A stretch of 63,340 bases of DNA from an uncultured Mollicutes bacterium (lineage in GTDB: Bacteria > Bacillota_I > Bacilli_A > Acholeplasmatales > JAEDCM01): contig CAMVDS010000004.1 in the NCBI GenBank assembly GCA_947166335.1, positions 1-63,340 of the forward strand. The letters are read 5' to 3'. The translations under genes were made by a program, and so were the position numbers. The notes beneath the pieces are model-generated. The model was not told the origin of the DNA. It did not search any database and saw nothing but the letters and a program-made list of their open reading frames with translations. Below, piece after piece: positions 7,296-16,288 of the stretch. Position 1 is the stretch's first letter. Each line of letters begins with the position of its first letter.

Positions 7296-8693
7296 ATGAA
7301 AAAAACATTTATTACAAAGATTCCTGATAAACCAGGGTCTTTTCTTAAGCCTGTAAAAATAATATCTAATTTAGGATTAAATATAACAAGAGTAAGTTAT
7401 AATAATTCAATTGATACTAATATTTTATTTATTGAAGTAGAAGGAAATAATGATAAAATTGATGCAGCATATAATTTATTAAAGCACGATAATTTCTTAT
7501 TTAAAGAAGATAAATCGAATGTTATACTAGTTGAATTCAAACTTCTTGATAAGCCAAATAGCTTATTGCCTTTATTAGAATTAATAAATGAATTCAATTT
7601 TAATATTTCTTATATTTCTTCTCAAGAAAATAATACTGACTATCAGTATTTTAAGATGGCTTTATATATTGATGATCCAAATAAAATTGATTCATTTTTA
7701 AACAAAGCAACAAAGTATTCATCAGTTAGAATAATCAATTATGATAAAACAGAAAAAAGTCTAGATAATACCGTTTTTTATATTTCATTTGCGAATGAAC
7801 TTGCTAACAAGTTAGACTTAAGTAAGGATAATGTTAATGACTTAATTGAAAATTCTAATTTAGTTATGCAACTTTTAGATGAGAAAGATTCTGATCCTCA
7901 TAAAACTTTTAACTATATAGCTAAATTTGCTGATTTATTAAATAAAAATAGGGGATTAAATTTCAAACCAAGAATATTAAAAAAGGAATTTAAAGACTAT
8001 TTATTAATATCAATTGAACCAGCTTGTGGTTCAAATATCTATATTGTTAAAAAAGATGATAATTTAATGTTTATTGATTCTGGCTTTAGAACATATATAG
8101 AAGAGATGAAAGTATTATTATCTTATTTGATGCCTAATTTTGAAAAAATGCATAAAGAATTAATAATAACTCATCCTGATATAGATCATTGTGGTATGTT
8201 TGAATTATTTGATACTATTTATGTTAATAACGATAGTTATTTAAACTTTAAAGCCGAAAATGAAGAAAAACCAAATTATAGAGAACAAATATTAAACCAT
8301 GAACCATATGTAAAAATAAGTAAAATATTATCAAATTATATTCCACCAAAAATGGATAAGCTAAAAATAGTAGATAATGGTAATAAAGATTTATTTGGAA
8401 ATATTGGTAAAATAGATTTCTTTGGATTAGAATTCAATTTATATAATGGTAATGGAGGACATTCAAAAGGGGAAATAGTAATAAAATTAGATAATATCTA
8501 TTTCACTGGCGATGTATTAGTAAATCCATTAGATTATACTTTAGAACAAAAAGAATTTAATTTGCTTGCTCCATATTTGATGACTAGCGTAAATATGGAT
8601 TCTAAAAAAGCTAAAGAAGAAAGATTAAAACTTGAAGCTATGATTAAAGATAGTGATATCATATGCTATGGTCATGGTAAGCCAAGATTATAA
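7296..8693 (+). CDS. ACT-ACT-metallo-beta-lactamase fusion protein
   Basis: A 465-residue fusion. Residues 1-70 (KIPDKPGSFLKPVKIISNLGLNI) and about 75-145 (KLLDKPNSLLPLLELINEFN) are tandem ACT domains, the usual small-molecule, often amino-acid, sensing module. From about 230 there is a metallo-beta-lactamase fold: SNIYIVKKDDNLMFIDSG, ITHPDIDHCG, GGHSKGEIV, YFTGDVL and a final CYGHGKPRL. The HxHxDH signature reads H-P-D-I-D-H, with Asp in place of the second His, while the later His, Asp and His ligands are present. A ligand-regulated hydrolase is implied, with unknown substrate. There is no strong ribosome binding site, consistent with coupling to the gene before it. Confidence 0.8.
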   Translation: MKKTFITKIPDKPGSFLKPVKIISNLGLNITRVSYNNSIDTNILFIEVEGNNDKIDAAYNLLKHDNFLFKEDKSNVILVEFKLLDKPNSLLPLLELINEFNFNISYISSQENNTDYQYFKMALYIDDPNKIDSFLNKATKYSSVRIINYDKTEKSLDNTVFYISFANELANKLDLSKDNVNDLIENSNLVMQLLDEKDSDPHKTFNYIAKFADLLNKNRGLNFKPRILKKEFKDYLLISIEPACGSNIYIVKKDDNLMFIDSGFRTYIEEMKVLLSYLMPNFEKMHKELIITHPDIDHCGMFELFDTIYVNNDSYLNFKAENEEKPNYREQILNHEPYVKISKILSNYIPPKMDKLKIVDNGNKDLFGNIGKIDFFGLEFNLYNGNGGHSKGEIVIKLDNIYFTGDVLVNPLDYTLEQKEFNLLAPYLMTSVNMDSKKAKEERLKLEAMIKDSDIICYGHGKPRL

Positions 8694-8730
8694 AAAAAGT
8701 AAAAAAGGAAATTTAAATGTATTTAAAATA

Positions 8731-8739
8731 TGATATAAT
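8731..8739 (+). promoter_or_regulatory. Extended -10 promoter of MORN-repeat gene
   Basis: TGATATAAT lies 18 bases before the ATG, with CGGAGTGAT as the ribosome binding site. No clear terminator separates it from the gene upstream. Confidence 0.55.
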
Positions 8740-8757
8740 AATAACGGAGTGATTATT

Positions 8758-10287
8758 ATGGCAAATGCTAAATGCTTAAATTGTACAGCTATGTTTCAAC
8801 TTAATTATCCAAAAGCATCTTCAGTAAGAATACAATGCCCTAAATGTGGAAATAAGGCTACAGTAAGGGATTGTTACGTTGAATATGAAAAATATATGAA
8901 GACTAAAACTATGGACTCTTTAAAGAAAAAGGAAGAGGAACTAAAAAAGAAGGAAGCTGAATTGAAGGCAAAAGAGGAAGCCTTAAAAAAAGCACAAGAA
9001 ACACCTAAGGTAGTTAAGAAAGTTGAAATAAAGAAAGATGGGAAAACACAAATTATGTATAAAGACGGAATCTATATTGGAGATGTTATAGTTTCTAATG
9101 GTAGAAGAGTTCGTCAAGGAGTTGGAACATTCAAAAGTAATGATGGAGATGTTTTCGAAGGAACATGGAATAATGATTTACTTGAAGGAGAATGCGAACA
9201 AAAATTTGCTGATGGTACTTTTAATGCTGGTACTTTTGTAAAAGGAAAGCTAGTTGAAGGTAAAACTAAGAGAAACTTTGCTAATGGTGTTTATACAGGT
9301 GATATCGTTAATGGATTATTTGAGGGAAAAGGAAAAATAGTACTTCAAACAAATCAAGTATATGAAGGGTCATTTCAAAAAGGTAAGCGTAGTGGTAAAG
9401 GAGTATGTACTTATCCTAATGGTGAAAAATATGATGGTATGTGGCTAAATGATATGAGAGAAGGAAAAGGTACATATTATTATGCTGGAGGTCAAAGGGA
9501 AGAAGCTAGTTGGCATGAAGGTAGACAACAAGCTAATGTACCAACTTATTATTATGATACAAATGGTGTTATCGAAGAAAGATATTATGAAAATGGAAAA
9601 TTAATTAAGAAAAGAGCTTTAAACAAAAACACTGCTAGATTAGGTCAAGTTGTTGTAAAAACAAAAATAGGCTTATTTGTTGGTGATGTTAGAAATAATA
9701 AAATTAATGGTCTAGGAACTTATTACTATGATAACGGAGATATTTACGAAGGATCATTTAGAGAAAATCTAATTGATGGAAATGGTGTATATCATTTCGG
9801 CTCTGGTGATAGAAAAGGTGATAGACAAGAAGGCTCATATGTAAAAAATGTAATTGTTGGTAGAGCATTTTATTACTACAAGGATGGTAGAATTGAAAGT
9901 AGACAATATAATCAATTAGGGAAACTTGTAGGAAGAAAAATGTTAAATGTAAACACTATTGAACCAGACCAAAGAGTTGTCACATTTAGTAATGGAGATA
10001 TTTATGTAGGACAAATAATGGATGGTGAAAGATGTGGTAAAGGAACTTACTATTTTGCTAATGGAGAACGCTATGAAGGCTTCTTCAGGAACAATAATAG
10101 ACAAGGTGTAGGCACTTACTTTTATACTAATGGAGATTTTGAAAGAGGATCATTTGATAACGGACAAAAAAACGGACCATTTACATATACACATGCAGAT
10201 GGTAAGAAAGAAAGTAGGGTTTATCATAGAGATACTCTAACAGTAAATTCATTGTATGATAGATTAAAAGATTGGGCAGAAGTATAG
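8758..10287 (+). CDS. Zinc-ribbon, coiled-coil, MORN-repeat protein
   Basis: A 509-residue cytoplasmic-looking protein in three parts. Residues 1-35 form a zinc ribbon with two CxxC pairs (CLNC and CPKC). Residues about 50-80 are a Lys/Glu coiled coil. From about 95 to the end are many MORN repeats of the type Y-x-G-x-x-x-x-G-K-G-x-Y-x-x-x-x-G-D, for example GSFQKGKRSGKGVCTYPNGE and YVGQIMDGERCGKGTYYF. MORN proteins bind lipids or act as scaffolds. The ATG at 8758 follows CGGAGTGAT; an in-frame GTG inside that site is not used. It runs into rubrerythrin 18 bases downstream, probably on one transcript. Function unknown. Confidence 0.82.
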   Translation: MANAKCLNCTAMFQLNYPKASSVRIQCPKCGNKATVRDCYVEYEKYMKTKTMDSLKKKEEELKKKEAELKAKEEALKKAQETPKVVKKVEIKKDGKTQIMYKDGIYIGDVIVSNGRRVRQGVGTFKSNDGDVFEGTWNNDLLEGECEQKFADGTFNAGTFVKGKLVEGKTKRNFANGVYTGDIVNGLFEGKGKIVLQTNQVYEGSFQKGKRSGKGVCTYPNGEKYDGMWLNDMREGKGTYYYAGGQREEASWHEGRQQANVPTYYYDTNGVIEERYYENGKLIKKRALNKNTARLGQVVVKTKIGLFVGDVRNNKINGLGTYYYDNGDIYEGSFRENLIDGNGVYHFGSGDRKGDRQEGSYVKNVIVGRAFYYYKDGRIESRQYNQLGKLVGRKMLNVNTIEPDQRVVTFSNGDIYVGQIMDGERCGKGTYYFANGERYEGFFRNNNRQGVGTYFYTNGDFERGSFDNGQKNGPFTYTHADGKKESRVYHRDTLTVNSLYDRLKDWAEV

Positions 10288-10305
10288 AAAGGAAAGGAAA
10301 AAATT

Positions 10306-10839
10306 ATGGAATTAAAAGGAAGTAAAACAGAAAAGAATTTGAAGGAAGCATTTGCTGGTGAATCACAAGCAAGAAATAAGTACACTTATTTCGCAAGCGT
10401 AGCTAAGAAGGAAGGCTACGAACAAATAGCTGCTATTTTTGAAGCAACAGCTAATAACGAAAAAGAACATGCTAAGATGTGGTTTAAAGAATTACAAGGT
10501 ATTGGTACAACTGCTGAAAACCTAAAGGCTGCTGCTAGTGGTGAAAACTTTGAATGGACAGATATGTATGAAAGAATGGCTAAAGAAGCTGAAGAAGAAG
10601 GATTCAAAGCTATCGCTATTAAATTTAGAATGGTTGGAGCAATCGAAAGAGAGCATGAAAAAAGATATCTTGCATTATTAAATAACATTGAAATGCAAAA
10701 AGTATTCGAAAAATCAGAAGAAACTATGTGGGAATGCAGAAACTGTGGACATTTAGTAATCGGTAAGAAAGCACCTCAAATTTGTCCTGTATGTGCTCAT
10801 CCACAAAGCTATTTTGAAGTTAGAAAAGAAAACTACTAG
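10306..10839 (+). CDS. rbr: Rubrerythrin
   Basis: A 177-residue non-haem iron peroxidase of anaerobes that reduces hydrogen peroxide in the cytoplasm using NAD(P)H-derived electrons. The four-helix diiron domain is visible as [29 protein letters not shown] and [15 protein letters not shown], giving the ExxH and Glu ligands. The C-terminal rubredoxin domain carries CRNCG and [13 protein letters not shown], its two CxxC knuckles. Length is slightly short of typical rubrerythrin because of a compact linker. AGGAAAGG precedes the ATG. It marks the organism as an anaerobe that meets oxygen. Confidence 0.97.
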   Translation: MELKGSKTEKNLKEAFAGESQARNKYTYFASVAKKEGYEQIAAIFEATANNEKEHAKMWFKELQGIGTTAENLKAAASGENFEWTDMYERMAKEAEEEGFKAIAIKFRMVGAIEREHEKRYLALLNNIEMQKVFEKSEETMWECRNCGHLVIGKKAPQICPVCAHPQSYFEVRKENY

Positions 10840-10848
10840 AATTAAATT

Positions 10849-10877
10849 AGAGCATTAGTCAAAAATGCTCTTTTTTA
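10849..10877 (+). terminator. Terminator after rubrerythrin
   Basis: Stem AGAGCATT/AATGCTCT with a seven-base loop and a T6 tract. Confidence 0.8.
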
Positions 10878-10896
10878 TTGCATTTTATCTATATAA

Positions 10897-10905
10897 TGGT
10901 AAAAT
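10897..10905 (+). promoter_or_regulatory. Extended -10 promoter of glycosyltransferase gene
   Basis: TGGTAAAAT lies 46 bases before the ATG, downstream of the rubrerythrin terminator. No consensus -35. Confidence 0.45.
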
Positions 10906-10951
10906 ATAAGTGGTATGAATTAATATTAAATATTAATTGTAGGTGATTTTA

Positions 10952-12103
10952 ATGAAAGTATTATTTGTAATAAATAATTTTTATACTAAAGGTAATGGGT
11001 TATGCGCATCAGCTAGACGTACTGTAAAAAAATTAAAAGAACGTGGCATTGATGTTAGAATTTTATCAGCTAAAAATCCTGATCCAAATGGTGAACAACC
11101 AGATTATCTTTTAGATGATTTTAAAATGCCTATTTTTAATCCATTAATAAAAAAACAAGGTTATTCTTTTGCTAAAAGTAATAAAAGAATTGCTATTGAT
11201 GCTATTAACTGGGCTGATGTAATTCATTTAGAAGAACCATTTGCTGTAGAAATGGCAGTAGCTAAATTAGCTAATAAGATGAATAAGCCTTGTACTGCAA
11301 CATACCACCTACATCCAGAAAACTTATTTGCTACAGTTCATCTTGAAAATACATTTTTAAATAGTTTTACTTTAAAATGGTGGAAGAAGAGCTGTTTTGA
11401 TAAATGTAAGATAGTTCAATGTCCAACAGAAAATGTAAAAGAAAGATTAGAAGAAAATGGTTTTACTTCAGAACTTAGAGTAATATCAAATGGTTTAGTC
11501 TTAGAAGATTTAGTTACTGATGATGTAGAAGCTAAGCATGTTAGTGATGCTAAATATACAATTATTACAATAGGTAGATTTAGCGTAGAAAAGAATCTAA
11601 AAACTTTACTTAAAGCTATGAATTATTCAAAACATAATAAAGAAATTCAACTTATATTTGCTGGACGTGGGCCACAAGAAAAGAATTTAAAAAAGCTTGC
11701 TAATAAATTAGTAAAAAAAGGCGTAATTAAGTACAATCCTGTATTTGGATTCTATCCACTAGATGAGCTCCAAAAACTATCTAGAGGAGCTGATTTATAT
11801 ATTCATTTAGCTTATATAGAAGTAGAAGGCTTAAGCTGTATGGAGGCAGTACAAACTGGACTACTTCCAATTATTGCAAAAGGTAGATTTAGTGCTACAA
11901 GCCAATTTGCTGAATGTGAAAAATCAACATATATTGAAAAGAATGCTAAAGACTTAGCAAATAAGATTGATTATTGGTTAGATAACGATGAACTAAGAAA
12001 AAAAGAAGCCTTAAAATACAAAGATTTAGTCTATAAATATAATATAGACTACTCAATTGATGCTTTGATTGAAATGTTTAGCGATGCTATAAAAATGAAG
12101 TAA
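10952..12103 (+). CDS. GT4-family glycosyltransferase
   Basis: A 383-residue GT-B fold glycosyltransferase. The N-terminal acceptor domain begins MKVLFVINNFYTKGNGLC with the Gly-rich loop, and contains DVIHLEEPF. The C-terminal donor domain has TIGRFSVEKNLKTLLKAM, LIFAGRGPQEKNLKKLA and the E-x7-E-like region YIEVEGLSCMEAVQTGL. No signal peptide; probably a peripheral membrane enzyme making a glycolipid or surface glycan, though acceptor and sugar cannot be deduced. The ATG at 10952 has AGGTGAT ahead of it. It is monocistronic between its own promoter and a strong terminator that overlaps its stop. Confidence 0.87.
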   Translation: MKVLFVINNFYTKGNGLCASARRTVKKLKERGIDVRILSAKNPDPNGEQPDYLLDDFKMPIFNPLIKKQGYSFAKSNKRIAIDAINWADVIHLEEPFAVEMAVAKLANKMNKPCTATYHLHPENLFATVHLENTFLNSFTLKWWKKSCFDKCKIVQCPTENVKERLEENGFTSELRVISNGLVLEDLVTDDVEAKHVSDAKYTIITIGRFSVEKNLKTLLKAMNYSKHNKEIQLIFAGRGPQEKNLKKLANKLVKKGVIKYNPVFGFYPLDELQKLSRGADLYIHLAYIEVEGLSCMEAVQTGLLPIIAKGRFSATSQFAECEKSTYIEKNAKDLANKIDYWLDNDELRKKEALKYKDLVYKYNIDYSIDALIEMFSDAIKMK

Positions 12104-12127
12104 TGCTTATTGCATTACTTTTTTATT
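12098..12127 (+). terminator. Terminator overlapping glycosyltransferase stop
   Basis: 9-bp perfect stem AAGTAATGC/GCATTACTT, loop TTATT, then a T6 tract. The stem includes the stop codon. Confidence 0.8.
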
Positions 12128-12167
12128 TAAAAATAAAATATTATATATTTCAATATATAATCAATTG

Positions 12168-12176
12168 TGGTATAAT
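12168..12176 (+). promoter_or_regulatory. Extended -10 promoter of ior-paaK operon
   Basis: TGGTATAAT lies 27 bases before the GTG start of iorA. No consensus -35. Confidence 0.6.
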
Positions 12177-12203
12177 TTTATTATTGTAAAGGGAGTGTTT
12201 TAA

Positions 12204-13937
12204 GTGAAAAAGTTATTACTTGGAAATGAAGCAATTGCTAGAGGAGCATATGAAGCAGGATGTACATTATGTGCAAGTTATCCTGGTACTCCATCTACTG
12301 AAATAACTGAAAATATTATTAAATATGACGAAATTTATGCTGAATGGGCACCAAATGAAAAGGTAGCTAGTGAAGTAGCGATTGGAGCATCTATGGCTGG
12401 TGCTAGAGCTATGAGCTGTATGAAACATGTAGGTATGAATGTAATGGCTGACCCATTATTTACCGTAAGCTATATCGGTGTTAATGGAGGCTTAGTATTC
12501 TGTGTAGCTGATGACCCTGGTATGCATTCAAGTCAAAACGAACAAGATTCAAGACATTATGCTAAAGCTAGTAAGGTTATGATGGTTGAACCATCTGATA
12601 GTGCTGAATGTAAGGAATTTATGAAAGAAGCTTTTGAACTATCAGAAAAGTTTGATACACCGGTTATTATGAGATTATCTACACGTGTTAGCCATTCACA
12701 AGGTTTAGTTGAATTAAACGATAGAATTAATTATGAATTAAAACCATATGAAAAGAACATTGCTAAAAATGTTATGATGCCAGCTAATGCAATTAAACGT
12801 CATGTTATTGTTGAAGATAGATATAAAAAATTAGTTGAATTTGCTGAAACTACTAAATTAAATACTATTGAAAACAACAATTCAAAGATTGGTGTAATCA
12901 CAAATGGTATTTCTTATGTATATGCAAAAGAAGCTTTAGGAGAAAAAGTTAATTATTTAAAACTAGGTATGGTTTACCCACTTCCAGTTGAATTAATTAA
13001 AAACTTCGCTAAAGGCTTAGATAAATTATATGTCATCGAAGAATTAGATCCATTCATTGAAGAACATTGTAAGATTAATGGAATTAAGGTTATTGGAAAA
13101 GAAGTCTTTACAATGCTTGGTGAATACACTCCATCAATGATTAGAAAAGCAATATTTAATATTGATCCAGTTGAATGCCCAGTATTAGATGAAACTATTC
13201 CAGTTAGACCTCCAGTAATGTGTGCAGGTTGTCCTCATAGAGGAACATTCTATGTTCTTAAGAAACTTGGTTTAGTAGTTTCTGGAGATATTGGATGTTA
13301 TACTTTAGGTGCTGTTAAACCGCTTGAAGCTGTTGATTCAACAATATGTATGGGTGCTTCAGTTTCAGCTGCATTTGGTATGGCTAAAGCTAGAGGAAAA
13401 GAATTTAATAAAAAGTTAGTATCAGTTATTGGCGATTCTACATTTATTCATTCAGGAATCACTGGATTAATTGATATGGTATACAATAAAGGTGCTAATA
13501 CAGTCATTATCCTTGATAACTCAATCACAGGTATGACAGGACATCAAGATAATCCTACAACAGGTAAGACTATTAGAGGAGAAGAAACAAAACAAGTTAA
13601 TTTAATTAAACTTGGTGAAGCTATTGGTATTGAACATATAGTTGTTGCTGATCCTTTTGATGTTAAGAACTTTGAAAAAGTTGTTAAAGAAGAAGTTGAA
13701 AGAGATGATGTTTCATTAATCATCGCACAAAGACCTTGTGCACTACTTAAAAAGGTTAAATACACTGGACATTGTGTAGTAACTGATCAATGTAAGAAGT
13801 GTAAACAATGTATGAAATTAGGTTGTCCTGCAATAAGCATTAAAAATGATGCTATTGTAATTGATCAAAGTCAATGTAATGGATGCGGATTATGTACTAA
13901 TGTTTGTCCATTCAAGGCTATTGTTAAGGAGGATTAA
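12204..13937 (+). CDS. iorA: Indolepyruvate:ferredoxin oxidoreductase, alpha subunit
   Basis: The 577-residue catalytic subunit that oxidatively decarboxylates aryl pyruvates to aryl-acetyl-CoA with CoA and ferredoxin, or runs in reverse. The pyruvate-oxidoreductase-like N-terminal domain has YPGTPSTEI and EKVASEVAIGASMAG. The TPP-binding domain includes CAGCPHRG, GDIGCYTLG and GDSTFIHSGI. The last 65 residues hold two Fe-S clusters: CKKCKQCMKLGCP and CNGCGLCTNVCP. The start is a GTG behind GGGAGTG. It heads the operon iorA-iorB-paaK-ACT, which points to aryl-acid/aromatic amino acid exchange. In an anaerobe this could mean either fermentation of aromatic amino acids or their synthesis from arylacetates. 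Confidence 0.95.
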   Translation: MKKLLLGNEAIARGAYEAGCTLCASYPGTPSTEITENIIKYDEIYAEWAPNEKVASEVAIGASMAGARAMSCMKHVGMNVMADPLFTVSYIGVNGGLVFCVADDPGMHSSQNEQDSRHYAKASKVMMVEPSDSAECKEFMKEAFELSEKFDTPVIMRLSTRVSHSQGLVELNDRINYELKPYEKNIAKNVMMPANAIKRHVIVEDRYKKLVEFAETTKLNTIENNNSKIGVITNGISYVYAKEALGEKVNYLKLGMVYPLPVELIKNFAKGLDKLYVIEELDPFIEEHCKINGIKVIGKEVFTMLGEYTPSMIRKAIFNIDPVECPVLDETIPVRPPVMCAGCPHRGTFYVLKKLGLVVSGDIGCYTLGAVKPLEAVDSTICMGASVSAAFGMAKARGKEFNKKLVSVIGDSTFIHSGITGLIDMVYNKGANTVIILDNSITGMTGHQDNPTTGKTIRGEETKQVNLIKLGEAIGIEHIVVADPFDVKNFEKVVKEEVERDDVSLIIAQRPCALLKKVKYTGHCVVTDQCKKCKQCMKLGCPAISIKNDAIVIDQSQCNGCGLCTNVCPFKAIVKED

Positions 13938-13939
13938 TT

Positions 13940-14500
13940 ATGAATATAATGATTGTTGGTGTAGGTGGGCAAGGAACACTACTTGCTAGTAGAATACTTG
14001 GTAACACTGTTATAAATGAAGGATATGATGTTAAAGTATCAGAAGTTCATGGTATGAGCCAAAGAGGTGGTTCTGTAGTAACATATGTTAAATTTGGCGA
14101 GAAAGTATATTCTCCAATTATTGATAAAGGTGAAGCAGATATCATCTTAGCTTTTGAAAAGCTAGAAGCTTATAGAGCAATGCCTTATTTAAAGAAGGGT
14201 GGATTAATCATTTGTAATGATCAAGAAATTAATCCAATGCCTGTAATTATTGGTGCAACTACATATCCAGAAAATATCTTTGAAAAAATGAGTAAGAAGG
14301 TTAATTTAAAAGTAATAGATGCATATAAACTTGCTAAAGAGGCAGGAAATGCAAAATCAGTAAATGTTGTTTTAATTGGTGTAATGGCTAAATCTACAAA
14401 TATAAGTTATGATAAGTGGATTGAAGTGATAAAGGCGACTGTTAAGCCACAATTTATTGATTCAAATATTAAAGCATTTGATTTAGGATATAACCTATAG
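13940..14500 (+). CDS. iorB: Indolepyruvate:ferredoxin oxidoreductase, beta subunit
   Basis: A 186-residue gamma-type subunit of the 2-oxoacid oxidoreductase. MIVGVGGQGTLLASRILG is the classic N-terminal motif, followed by EVHGMSQRGGSVVTYVKFG. It binds IorA to form the CoA-dependent enzyme. AAGGAGG precedes the ATG and only two bases separate it from iorA, so the two are made together in equal amounts. Confidence 0.95.
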   Translation: MNIMIVGVGGQGTLLASRILGNTVINEGYDVKVSEVHGMSQRGGSVVTYVKFGEKVYSPIIDKGEADIILAFEKLEAYRAMPYLKKGGLIICNDQEINPMPVIIGATTYPENIFEKMSKKVNLKVIDAYKLAKEAGNAKSVNVVLIGVMAKSTNISYDKWIEVIKATVKPQFIDSNIKAFDLGYNL

Positions 14501-14509
14501 GAGGATTTT

Positions 14510-15814
14510 ATGGCTATTTATCAAAAAGAATATGAATGCATGGATCGTGATGAATTAAAGAAATTACAATCTAAGCGTTTAGTAGAACAAGTAAAAAGAA
14601 TGTATGATAATGTTGAATTATTTAGAACTAGAATGGATGAAGCTGGATTAAAACCAGAAGACATTAAAGGTGTAGATGATTTATACAAATTACCATTTTC
14701 ATATAAGAAAGATTTAAGAGATTATTATCCATATGGCCTATTTGCTGTACCAATGAAAGATGTAGTTAGAGTACATGCATCAAGTGGTACAACAGGTAAG
14801 CAAATTGTTGTAGGATACACAAGACATGACTTAGATATGTGGAGTGATTGTTTCGCAAGACAACTATATGCTGCTGGTGCTGATGATTCATCATTTGTAC
14901 AAGTATCATATGGATATGGCTTATTTACTGGAGGTCTTGGTGCACATGATGGAGCACAAAAAATTGGTGCTACAGTTATTCCTACATCTACAGGTAACAC
15001 TCAAAGACAAATACAAACAATGATAGATTTTGGTTCTACACATTTATGCTGTACACCATCTTATGCTTGTTATTTAGGTGAAACTATTGAAGAAATGGGT
15101 GTAGTAAATCAATTAAAACTTAAAGCTGCAATCCTAGGTGCTGAACCATGGACAGAAGAAATGAGAAAAACTATTGAATCTAAACTACATATTAAGGCTT
15201 ATGATGTTTATGGTTTATCTGAAATTATGGGTCCTGGTGTTGCTTATGAATGTGAATGCCAAAAAGGAATGCACGTAAATGAAGATATGTTTATTCCTGA
15301 AATTATAGATCCAGATACTCTAGAAGTATTACCAATTGGTGCACAAGGCGAATTAGTATTCACAACAATAACTAAAGAAGCTTTCCCTCTAATTCGTTAT
15401 AGAACTAGAGATATTGCATCTTTATCACTTGAAAAATGTTCTTGCGGTAGAACATTCATCAAGATGACTAAGCCACAAGGTAGAAGTGATGATATGTTAA
15501 TCATCCGTGGTGTAAATGTCTTCCCAAGCCAAATCGAAGAAGTATTATTAAAGGTCGGTGGAGGTATAACTCCAAATTATCAAATTATTGTTGATAGAGT
15601 TAATAATAACGATACATTAGATGTATTGGTAGAAATGAATGAAGATATATTCACAGATGATGTAAAATCAATTGAAGCTACTCGTAAAAAGATTACTGAT
15701 GCACTTAGAAGTGTACTTGGTATTGGTGCAACAGTTAAGATGGTTGCTCCAAAGACTATTACACGTTCAGAAGGTAAAGCAAAACGTGTAATTGATAATA
15801 GAAAATTGCATTAA
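14510..15814 (+). CDS. paaK: Phenylacetate-CoA ligase
   Basis: A 434-residue adenylate-forming enzyme that converts phenylacetate (or indole-/hydroxyphenylacetate), ATP and CoA to the arylacetyl-CoA. Motifs seen: HASSGTTGKQIVVGYT (P-loop), AYDVYGLSEIMGPGV (A5), IRYRTRDI and RSDDMLIIRGVNVFPSQIEE (hinge and A8). C-terminal Lys is in TRSEGKAKRV. Length is normal. GGAGG precedes the ATG by eight bases. Its product is the product of IorAB, so the three genes connect arylacetate, arylacetyl-CoA and aryl pyruvate. Running toward acid formation it would conserve ATP; running toward the pyruvate it would assimilate the acid. Confidence 0.94.
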   Translation: MAIYQKEYECMDRDELKKLQSKRLVEQVKRMYDNVELFRTRMDEAGLKPEDIKGVDDLYKLPFSYKKDLRDYYPYGLFAVPMKDVVRVHASSGTTGKQIVVGYTRHDLDMWSDCFARQLYAAGADDSSFVQVSYGYGLFTGGLGAHDGAQKIGATVIPTSTGNTQRQIQTMIDFGSTHLCCTPSYACYLGETIEEMGVVNQLKLKAAILGAEPWTEEMRKTIESKLHIKAYDVYGLSEIMGPGVAYECECQKGMHVNEDMFIPEIIDPDTLEVLPIGAQGELVFTTITKEAFPLIRYRTRDIASLSLEKCSCGRTFIKMTKPQGRSDDMLIIRGVNVFPSQIEEVLLKVGGGITPNYQIIVDRVNNNDTLDVLVEMNEDIFTDDVKSIEATRKKITDALRSVLGIGATVKMVAPKTITRSEGKAKRVIDNRKLH

Positions 15815-15826
15815 GGAGGGATTTTT

Positions 15827-16261
15827 ATGCTAGTTAAACAAGTTTCCATTTTTGTTGAAAACAAAGAAGGCAAAATTGCTCAAGTATTAGGAATTTTATC
15901 AAAAGAAAATATTAATATTAGTGCTTTATCTCTTGCAGATACAACTAATTTCGGTATTTTAAGATTAATTGTAGATGACCCTAAAAAAGCAAAAAATATT
16001 TTACAAGGTGAAGATATTATTGTTAAAGTAAATGAAGTTTTAACAGTTGGTATAAATGATAAACCAGGTGGACTAGCTTATGTTTTAGATGTATTAGCAA
16101 AAGCAAATGTTGCTATTGAATATATGTATGCTTTTACTGGACATAATAAAGAATATGCAACTGTTGTATTTAAAACAAATGATATTGATAAAGCATATGA
16201 CTGCTTAAAGATTAAAGATATTCCACTAATTAGTGCAGAGGAGATTAATCAAATTTGGTAA
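15827..16261 (+). CDS. Tandem ACT-domain protein
   Basis: A 144-residue protein made of two ACT domains: VSIFVENKEGKIAQVLGILS with its helix-strand continuation, and about residues 70-140 with VGINDKPGGLAYVLDVLAK. No catalytic domain. Stand-alone ACT pairs of this size often sit beside paaK and ior genes and are taken to sense an aromatic amino acid. AAGGAGGG precedes the ATG. It is the last gene of the operon before a 27-base gap to mscS. Ligand and partner are unknown. Confidence 0.87.
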   Translation: MLVKQVSIFVENKEGKIAQVLGILSKENINISALSLADTTNFGILRLIVDDPKKAKNILQGEDIIVKVNEVLTVGINDKPGGLAYVLDVLAKANVAIEYMYAFTGHNKEYATVVFKTNDIDKAYDCLKIKDIPLISAEEINQIW

Positions 16262-16288
16262 TAATTTCACTATAAAGGATGTGTTTTT

